This document shows, one piece after another, positions 40,341 to 45,875 of a DNA stretch of 45,875 nt (positions within the stretch are counted from its first letter, which is position 1; every line of letters begins with the position of its first letter). The notes beneath the pieces are model-generated. The model was not told where the DNA came from. It was given only the letters and a program-made list of their open reading frames with translations, and did no database searches. The stretch lies in NCBI RefSeq assembly GCF_004197395.1, contig NZ_SELS01000060.1, positions 1-45,875 of the forward strand, written 5' to 3'. The DNA is from Paraburkholderia sp. UYCP14C (GTDB taxonomy: Bacteria; Pseudomonadota; Gammaproteobacteria; Burkholderiales; Burkholderiaceae). Both the position numbers and the translations under genes were made by a program.

Positions 40341-40985
40341 TTATGGATTGTCGCGCGTCTCGGCCGTGCGTCTGCCCTGAAAGACCGGCAGCCGCCAGCC
40401 GAAGCGCAGCGACGCGAGCCGCACCAGCACGCAAGCCAACGTCGCGAACCACGGCGTCCACCAGTCGGTCCAGCCCGCATACGAGAAGCCGACCTGCACC
40501 GCCGCGCCGAACAGCGCGGCCGACGCATAGATCTCGCGCTCGAGAATTGCCGGTACGCGCGAGAGCACGACATCACGCATCACGCCGCCGCCCACCGCGC
40601 TGACGACGCCGAGCAGAATCGCGAGTTCGGCATTGTGGCCATACGTGAGCGCCTTCTGCGCGCCCGACACCGCGAACAGACCGAGCCCGATCGCATCGAA
40701 GAACAGCACTGGCTGACGCAGCCGGCGCACCTGCGGATACGCAAGAATCGTCACCGCCGATGCGCCGAGCGCGGTCGCCAGATAGCGCCAGTTCGACAGC
40801 CCCGCCGGCGGGATCGCGCCGATGCACACGTCGCGCACGATGCCGCCGCCGCATGCGACCATGAAGGCGATCACGACGATGCCGAAGAGATCGAGCCGTC
40901 GTTGACGCGCGGCCACCGCGCCGCTGATCGCGAATACGAAGGTGCCGATCAAATCGAGAATGGTATAGACGGCGTGGGAATTCAC
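40341..40985 (-). CDS. TRIC-type (UPF0126) cation-channel family membrane protein
   Basis: The 214-aa protein starts with GTG at 40985, overlapping the stop of the amidohydrolase gene (GTGA). It has about seven hydrophobic segments and the duplicated family motif: DLIGTFVFAISGAVAA with VACGGGIVRDVCIG in the first half, and DAIGLGLFAVSGAQKAL with VSAVGGGVMRDVVL in the second. Family members form trimeric potassium channels. The role in this genome is unknown. It converges on tadG with a 15-bp gap and is translationally coupled to the M20 gene. Confidence 0.9.
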   Translation of the reverse strand: MNSHAVYTILDLIGTFVFAISGAVAARQRRLDLFGIVVIAFMVACGGGIVRDVCIGAIPPAGLSNWRYLATALGASAVTILAYPQVRRLRQPVLFFDAIGLGLFAVSGAQKALTYGHNAELAILLGVVSAVGGGVMRDVVLSRVPAILEREIYASAALFGAAVQVGFSYAGWTDWWTPWFATLACVLVRLASLRFGWRLPVFQGRRTAETRDNP

Positions 40986-42250
40986 TGAGTGGTTTCGGGT
41001 TGATCGAGCCAGACGCCGGCCGCGCACAGCATCGCTTCGAGACCCGTGCGCAGCGTCGGGTCGAGCACGGGTGCGAACTTCGGCGAGTGATTGCTCGGGA
41101 TTTCGTTGAGTTTTTTCGCGGCGAGCGCCTGGCGGAACACCGCGGGGTCGGTGCCGCCGACGAACCAGAACGAGTACGGCACGTTCCATTCGCGGCCGAA
41201 CACGCTGAAGTCTTCGCTTGCCGCGGCCGGCGGTGATTCGTACGCGCGCTCGCCGAACTGAGCCGCGAACGCGTTGCGCACACGCTCGGTCGTGGCGGCG
41301 TCGTTGATCGTCAGCGGATAGCTCGATAGCGTGGTGAATTCAGGCTCGCGCGGCGCGTTCGACGCCACGCATTCGGCGCAGCAGATGCGGCGGATCGCGC
41401 CTAGCATGTACTCGCGCACGTCTTCGTCGTAGGTGCGCATGTTGAGCTTCAGCGTCGCGTCGTCGGGGATGATGTTCTCTTTCGTGCCGGCCTGCAGCGA
41501 GCCGATGGTCAGCACGGCGCTGTCGCTCGGCGCGATTTCGCGCGATACGATGGTTTGCAGACGCAAGGTGGTCGAGGCCGCCATGATCACGGGATCGATC
41601 GAGGTCTGCGGCTGCGAGCCGTGCGCGCCGCGCCCGAACAGCTTGACCTTGATGCTGTCGCCGGCCGACAGGATCGTGCCGCTGCGATAGCCGACCGTGC
41701 CCGCCGCGCCGACCATCACGTGCTGGCCGAGAATCACGTCGGGCTTCGGAAAGCGCGTGGTCATGCCGTCGTCGAGCATGCTGCGCGCGCCGCGGCCGAC
41801 TTCCTCGCCGGGCTGGAACACGGCCATCAGCGTGCCGCGCCATGCGTCGCGATGCCCGGCCATCAGACGCGCGACGCCGAGCAGCCACGTGACGTGCATA
41901 TCGTGCCCGCATGAATGCGCGACGCCGACGTCGAAGCCGTCTTCGTCTTTCGCTCTGACGGTGCTCGCGTAGGGCAGGCCGGTCGCTTCGGCCATCGGCA
42001 GCGCGTCCATGTCGGCGCGCAGCATCACGGTGGGGCCGTCGCCGTTGCGCAGCAGCGCGACCACGCCCGTCACGCCGACGTTGCGCGTCACCTCGTAACC
42101 GAGCTTTTCCACGTAATCCGCGACGATGCCCGCGGTGCGCACTTCCTGCATCGACAGTTCGGGGTGCGCATGCAGGTCTTTGTAGATCGCTTCGAGTTCG
42201 GGCAGCAGCGCGTCGATCGCGCTCGACATCGTTTGGATCAGCTTCGACAT
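40982..42250 (-). CDS. M20-family amidohydrolase (HipO-like)
   Basis: From the ATG at 42250 (AAGGAG upstream) the protein is 422 aa. The M20D pattern is complete: DLHAHPELSMQE near the N-terminus, LRADMDALPM, the metal-binding HSCGHDMH, PGEEVGRGA with the catalytic Glu, LGQHVM, FGRGAHGSQPQTSIDPV (in part) for the dimerisation domain and ASEDFSVFG near the end. Such enzymes cleave N-acyl amino acids or similar amides; the precise substrate is unknown. It follows the MarR gene by 58 bp on the same strand, so it is probably part of the same regulated transcript. Confidence 0.92.
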   Translation of the reverse strand: MSKLIQTMSSAIDALLPELEAIYKDLHAHPELSMQEVRTAGIVADYVEKLGYEVTRNVGVTGVVALLRNGDGPTVMLRADMDALPMAEATGLPYASTVRAKDEDGFDVGVAHSCGHDMHVTWLLGVARLMAGHRDAWRGTLMAVFQPGEEVGRGARSMLDDGMTTRFPKPDVILGQHVMVGAAGTVGYRSGTILSAGDSIKVKLFGRGAHGSQPQTSIDPVIMAASTTLRLQTIVSREIAPSDSAVLTIGSLQAGTKENIIPDDATLKLNMRTYDEDVREYMLGAIRRICCAECVASNAPREPEFTTLSSYPLTINDAATTERVRNAFAAQFGERAYESPPAAASEDFSVFGREWNVPYSFWFVGGTDPAVFRQALAAKKLNEIPSNHSPKFAPVLDPTLRTGLEAMLCAAGVWLDQPETTQ

Positions 42251-42308
42251 GGAGGGCTCCTTGTTGGCATGAACGCCGGGAAGAACGCGGCGCAATGCGG
42301 ACCGGGTG

Positions 42309-42764
42309 TCAGGATCGCGCAGGTGGCGCGTTGGCGGATTCGCTTTCGAGCAGGCTGTGCGAAAGCTTGCCGAGCAGACGTTCGAGCGTTTTGCGTTCGT
42401 TCGCGCTCAGCGCCTTCGCGAGTTCGACCTCGAGCTCGGTGCCGACCGCTTCGGACGCCTGCGCGACGTCGAGGCCGTGCGCGGTGGCGCGCAACGCAAT
42501 GCTGCGGCGGTCCGACTCATGCATGTTGCGCGAAATCAGGCCACGTGTTTCAAGCTCGGAAAGAACCTTGGACAGCAGCGTTTTTTCGATCAGCGCGCGC
42601 TGCGAAACGGTTTTGGGCGTGATGTCGGGCTCCGCGCAAACGAGGCGCAGCACGCGCAGCGCGCGCACGTCGAGATCCCAGTGCTCGCGGTAAACCACGT
42701 TGGCGCGGTTGGTCAGCAACGCGCTGGTCAGATCGAGCCTGAAAGTCAGGAAGTCCGAGTACAA
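42309..42764 (-). CDS. MarR-family transcriptional regulator
   Basis: The start is TTG at 42764, with GGAG 7 nt upstream, giving 151 aa; no ATG is available before the DNA-binding domain. The winged helix reads DITPKTVSQRALIEKTLLSKVLSELETRGLISR (in outline; KTLLSKVL is the recognition helix), with the wing at HESDRRSIALRAT and the expected DxR pair (SDRRS). N- and C-terminal helices form the dimer. It most likely represses its own gene and the amidohydrolase gene through the operator at 42811-42839. The inducer is unknown. Confidence 0.88.
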   Translation of the reverse strand: MYSDFLTFRLDLTSALLTNRANVVYREHWDLDVRALRVLRLVCAEPDITPKTVSQRALIEKTLLSKVLSELETRGLISRNMHESDRRSIALRATAHGLDVAQASEAVGTELEVELAKALSANERKTLERLLGKLSHSLLESESANAPPARS

Positions 42765-42803
42765 GGATTTGCTCCGCCGTCGAGCGCCAAATGCAGTGCA
42801 GGC

Positions 42804-42839
42804 ATTATAGGCAAGTAGTTGAAATTTTCAAATACTTGC
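42804..42839 (-). promoter_or_regulatory. MarR promoter with long dyad operator
   Basis: On the minus strand TATAAT (42809-42804) is 16 bp from TTGAAA (42831-42826). Positions 42811-42839 form a dyad with 14-bp arms (one mismatch) around 42825, with cores TTGAAA/TTTCAA. The dyad covers the -35 and spacer, as expected for MarR autorepression. It overlaps the degenerate 3' end of the GNAT pseudogene. Confidence 0.8.
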
Positions 42840-43390
42840 GGTGGGCGGACTGCCTGCGCGATCCAAGCTGTTTGCAATAGAACGTCGTGCCGCAGAGCGC
42901 TCCGTCGGTCATCAGCGCGTAATTCGGCACGCTGCCGACGCGTTGCCAGCCGGCGCGCTGATAGAGTCGCTCGGTATCGCCACCGGTTACGGTGTCGAGC
43001 ACGAGAACCGATTTTTTCTCTTCCCGCGCGATGCGATCGAGCTCGCTCATCAGAGCGTGCGCGACGCCGCGCCGACGTACTTTTCTGTGCACGAGCATCT
43101 TCGCGACGTCGGCGCGATGCGGCTGATTTTCGGGCTGCGCGGTAATCAACTGCACGGTGCCGACGATGCTGCCGTCGCGATCTTCTGCGATTAGCAATAC
43201 ACGCGCGTCGCGCGCGACGCCCTCAGCGACGGTTGCGCCAGAACGCGAGCGCCGTGTTGTGCGAGATCGGCAGCATGAAGCTCACCGATGCTCCACCTTC
43301 CACGCAATCGATCAGCACGTCGGCTCCCGGCGGTATCTTCGCCCAAGGTTCATGAAGACAACGATTGCCTTCTGCCTCAAGTCGACGAGC
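42805..43390 (-). pseudogene. GNAT-family acetyltransferase, frameshifted
   Basis: Residues typical of a GNAT enzyme are split between two frames. The 5' part (LIDCVEGGASVSFMLPISHNTALAFWRN, about 43313-43232) is in one frame and ends at a stop at 43223. The 3' part (VAEGVARDARVLLIAED, then VGTVQLITAQPENQPHRADVAKMLVHRKVRRRGVAHALM in outline, through GTTFYCKQL) is in another. Removing one base in the CC at about 43230 joins them as FWRNVAEGVAR. The acetyl-CoA loop (RRRGVAHAL) is present. The 3' end also runs on for about 17 codons through the MarR operator. A working protein would need correction of the frameshift; a sequencing error is possible. Confidence 0.65.
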
Positions 43391-43439
43391 TGTCCGGCTT
43401 TCCAGCGGGAGGCGGAGTGCTTTCAGCATTCGACGCCAT

Positions 43440-43700
43440 GCTGCCCACGGAGTATCGAGGGGCAATGCCGCGAATTGTTCGCACATGGCGCCCGTCATGC
43501 GTGAGTACGACGATATTGCCGTATCCAGATTTGAAGCCAATGAGCCGCACGGTTCCTGAGGTGGCCACGACGACAGGTGTCCCCTTCGATGCGGCAAAGT
43601 CCCCACTGTGTGCGTCAGGTGTTCGCCGTTGACCGGACAGGGTCGGCAATCGAATGGCGAACTGAGCCGAACGTATTCGAGAGGCAAGAAAAATGGCTTT
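43440..43700 (-). pseudogene. M23-family peptidase fragment, frameshifted and truncated
   Basis: LPLEYVRLSSPFDCRPCPVNGEHLTH (about 43687-43610) reads in one frame and HSGDFAASKGTPVVVATSGTVRLIGFKSGYGNIVVLTHDGRH (in outline) in the next frame. Together they are the first half of a lysostaphin-like LytM domain. The second zinc-ligand region expected after it (Y-A-H, then GPHLHYE) is missing or altered (HVRTIRGIAP). The reading frame shift, loss of the HxH motif and lack of a start or ribosome binding site mark it as a remnant. It lies directly upstream of the GNAT pseudogene on the same strand. Confidence 0.6.
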
Positions 43701-43846
43701 GCGGCAAGCCCACGCCCGTTGAATGGACAGCAGCATGGCAACACCGCAGCCGCTGAAGATTCAAATCGGCAATACACCGAATGAGCCGCCATCGTGGTAA
43801 TGGCCTGAGCGCAGGACCAGGCGTGATGTAAATAGCGCAAGCGCAT

Positions 43847-44547
43847 CGTTTTAAAACCTCGCAGTCGAAAAAATGGGCCTGAATGAGGTCGCTTTAAACG
43901 CAGAGAAAATCCAATAAATCGACGAAGGATTATCGTTCGCGCTATGTCGTCCGGCAGGAGGAGCCTTTAGTCTATGGGGCGCGGCTGTTGCCAATATCGG
44001 GAGAATTTAATTTTTGAGATTGGCTCGCCGGGGCAGTCCGGGCAATAGCACTAACGTGGTCCTGCCATTCTGAGACGCAGGCGACTCGAGCCCGTTCGAC
44101 GCTGGCTTCGATGCCGGACCTGCCGAGCTTTTCGGCCCTTGCGCCGACCTGCGGCCGACCCGCGGTCGCGCAGGCTCATCTAAGCCCGCGTGTCTATCGC
44201 GCGTTACCGGAAAAGCACCAGTCGCGGAAATTCTTCGTCGGCGTCTTCGGCGTTTCCGCAGAGGAATCCTGTGCGCAGCTGGCCGGGCGGATTTTGGTGC
44301 TCCGATTTCAATTGTTTTTTCAAATGATGTGCATAGACAAATTCAAATCCGATTCGGATCGGTCCTATTTTTGTCCTATCTCGAAAATATAGAATGAAAT
44401 CAGATTCAATGATTAAGTGGGCGGCAGAAATTTGATGGGATGTGGTGTGGCAAAACAGCCGTTTAACTGAAATTTATTAATCATTGAGATTTTTTGGATG
44501 TGTGCTCGGCGTAAATCTAATTTCATTATCTTTGGAAAGGTGACATC
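43847..44547. other. AT-richer intergenic region before the adhesin gene
   Basis: This 701-bp stretch has no gene I can support. From about 44290 onward it is markedly richer in A and T than the rest of the window. It contains an ATCCGA-T-TCGGAT dyad (44347-44359), two GTCCTAT repeats 11 bp apart (44362 and 44373) and the long inverted pair at 44406 and 44477. These are promoter-region features for the adhesin, but no clear -35/-10 pair was fixed. Confidence 0.5.
44406..44487. repeat. Inverted repeat pair upstream of the adhesin
   Basis: TCAATGATTAA (44406-44416) and its exact reverse complement TTAATCATTGA (44477-44487) are separated by 60 bp and end 60 bp before the adhesin start. They could be paired regulator sites or form a large stem in the leader. 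Confidence 0.55.
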
Positions 44548-45875
44548 ATGAACAAGTCGTATACCAGCGTCTGGAATGAAGCTCTTGGTTCGTGGGTAGC
44601 GGCCTCCGAACTTGCTCCCGCACGAGGTAAATCGAGTCGGGCGAGGGTGGTCAAGTTAGTTGCGGTGGCTGCGTTCATCGTGGCGGCACAGGCCGGCCAT
44701 GCGAGCACTATCGCGGTGGGCGGGCAGGCGTGTGGTTTTGCTGGCCCTGGACCTGACGGCACGGCCCACGCATATGCGCCCATGGTCGACGGTGACTCAA
44801 GCTGGTCGACTGTGGCGGGTTGTGGGGCCAATGGAAACAAACTCGGGGGTGTAACGTTGTACGGGGCGAATGCGACCGCGACTGGGGACTGGGCCACGGC
44901 TTTGGGCTTTGGCAGCGTCGCCTCGACCGTGGCGACGGCCGTAGGTGTCCAGGCGAAGGCGTCCGGTGTATACAGCAGTGCGTTTGGCTACAACGCTGAG
45001 GCACAAGGGAGCAATACACTTGCAATGGGTGCTGCCAGCAGCGCAAGCGGTGCTCATGGTGCAGCAATCGGCGCAGAGACGGTCGCATCGGGTAACCATG
45101 CAGCTGTCCTTGGTCATATGGCTACTGGCACAGGTATCGGGTCGGCTGCCGTTGGTTATCATGCCGTTTCCGGCGACGATTACGCCACGGCGCTTGGATC
45201 GGGCTCCAGGGCGCTCGGGTATGCCTCGACGGGGCTTGGTACGGTCGCTAAGGCGACGGGGAGATTCACCGTTGCGGTTGGTAGTAACGCTGCTGCGTCA
45301 GCGGACCTCGCCACGGCGCTTGGCACTGAGGCTCTGTCGTCAGGGGAAGGCGCGGTGGCAGTGGGTATGGGAGCCTCTGCAACGGAGGCGTATTCGGTAG
45401 CACTGGGCACAGACTCGACGACGGCCGCGGCAGTGGGCACGGCGGGCGCGACGATCGGCGGGACGGAGTACGCGTTCGCCGGAGCAAACCCGACGAGCAC
45501 GGTGAGCGTGGGCAGCGAGGGTAACGAGCGCACGATCACGAACGTGGCCGCGGGTCGCCTGAGCGCGACGAGCACGGACGCGGTGAACGGCTCGCAGCTG
45601 TATGCGACGAACCAGGGTGTGGCGCAGAACGCCTCGAACATCGTGGGTCTGGATGGCCGTGTGACGCAGAACACGTCGGCGATCGGTGGTCTGGACACCC
45701 GCATCACGCAGAACACGACGGATATCGGCGGCATGGACACCCGTGTGACGCAGAACACGACGGCTATCGGTGGCATGGATACACGCATCACGCAGAATGA
45801 GACGAACATCACGGGTATCGACAACCGGGTGACGAACGTCGAGGGTTCGGTGCAGAACATCGCGAACGACCTGAG
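44548..45875 (+). CDS. Trimeric autotransporter adhesin (YadA-like), N-terminal part
   Basis: The gene runs off the right edge after 442 codons. It starts with an extended signal peptide region (MNKSYTSVWNEALGSWVAAS) followed by the hydrophobic core (VVKLVAVAAFIVAAQAGHAS), as in large autotransporters. Residues about 110-300 are YadA-type head repeats with the GxxAxAxG-like pattern (TALGFGSVAS, TAVGVQAKAS, SAFGYNAEAQ). A neck/HANS segment follows (ITNVAAGRLSATSTDAVNGSQL), then coiled-coil stalk repeats of 14 residues (from about residue 357). The C-terminal YadA anchor would lie beyond the window. GGAAAGG precedes the ATG. It mediates attachment at the cell surface as a homotrimer. Confidence 0.93.
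   Translation, partial: MNKSYTSVWNEALGSWVAASELAPARGKSSRARVVKLVAVAAFIVAAQAGHASTIAVGGQACGFAGPGPDGTAHAYAPMVDGDSSWSTVAGCGANGNKLGGVTLYGANATATGDWATALGFGSVASTVATAVGVQAKASGVYSSAFGYNAEAQGSNTLAMGAASSASGAHGAAIGAETVASGNHAAVLGHMATGTGIGSAAVGYHAVSGDDYATALGSGSRALGYASTGLGTVAKATGRFTVAVGSNAAASADLATALGTEALSSGEGAVAVGMGASATEAYSVALGTDSTTAAAVGTAGATIGGTEYAFAGANPTSTVSVGSEGNERTITNVAAGRLSATSTDAVNGSQLYATNQGVAQNASNIVGLDGRVTQNTSAIGGLDTRITQNTTDIGGMDTRVTQNTTAIGGMDTRITQNETNITGIDNRVTNVEGSVQNIANDL
45616..45825 (+). repeat. Five 42-bp tandem repeats encoding the stalk
   Basis: Each unit encodes 14 residues of the type RVTQNTSAIGGLDT; units start at 45616, 45658, 45700, 45742 and 45784. Units are similar but not identical in DNA. 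The period fits a right-handed or quasi-heptad coiled coil with conserved QN and hydrophobic I/L positions, and allows stalk length to vary by recombination. Confidence 0.8.

Noticed and set aside
44111-44392. A 93-codon frame in the region before the adhesin
   Set aside because: No ribosome binding site, no recognisable domain, and it runs into AT-rich non-coding sequence.
1-45875. CRISPR arrays, tRNA or rRNA genes, and complete insertion sequences
   Set aside because: No regularly spaced short repeats, no cloverleaf or rRNA signatures, and no intact transposase were seen on either strand.

Overview
The window is high-GC DNA with many strong Shine-Dalgarno sites and dense operons. Its gene content (an L-fuconate dehydratase locus, several LysR/GntR/RpiR-controlled carbohydrate ABC systems, a complete-looking Tad/Flp pilus locus, and a trimeric autotransporter adhesin with an extended signal peptide) is what one expects from a beta-proteobacterium of the Burkholderia/Paraburkholderia/Caballeronia group. 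That placement is inferred from protein style and gene combination; no database search was possible.

Layout. 1-6.6 kb: a truncated LysR remnant, then L-fuconate dehydratase (fucD, minus strand) divergent from a GntR/FCD regulator and a ribose-type (CUT2) ABC transporter (ATPase, permease, binding protein) closed by a strong terminator; together a probable L-fucose or related deoxy-sugar uptake and catabolism locus. 6.7-12.2 kb: a membrane GGDEF-EAL protein, two unknown small proteins, a Tat-exported purple-acid-phosphatase-like enzyme flanked by intrinsic terminators, and a glycine-zipper protein. 12.2-16 kb: a Tat-exported NHL beta-propeller, a LysR regulator, a divergent nitrilase-superfamily protein that has lost its catalytic cysteine, and a DUF1330 protein. 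16-22.4 kb: a CUT1 sugar ABC system split around a divergent promoter: two permeases and the binding protein on minus, a short-chain dehydrogenase, the ATPase and an RpiR regulator on plus, with two copies of an RpiR-like 15-bp motif in the divergent region.

22.4-28 kb: a RelE/Phd-type toxin-antitoxin pair with a perfect 16-bp operator, a Fur-box-controlled protein of unknown function, a YbfB-type MFS transporter, and a three-gene lipid-linked glycosylation set (GT87, GT2, GtrA). 28-40.3 kb: a ~1 kb leader with a well-spaced sigma-54 promoter candidate and a probable 70-aa basic protein, then the Tad locus in canonical order flp-flp-tadV-rcpC-rcpA-(lipoprotein)-tadZ-tadA-tadB-tadC-tadE-tadE/F-tadG; tadD is not seen. 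40.3-42.8 kb: TRIC-type channel, M20 amidohydrolase and an autoregulated MarR on minus. 42.8-43.8 kb: two decayed genes (GNAT acetyltransferase, M23 peptidase). 43.85-44.55 kb: an AT-richer region with inverted repeats leading into the N-terminal 442 residues of a YadA-like adhesin that runs off the right edge.

The coherent themes are sugar uptake under local repressors, and surface attachment (Tad pili, adhesin, c-di-GMP enzyme, possible glycan modification). The least explained items are the catalytically dead nitrilase homologue, the Fur-controlled 159-aa protein, and the sigma-54-led leader with its small ORF in front of the pilus genes.
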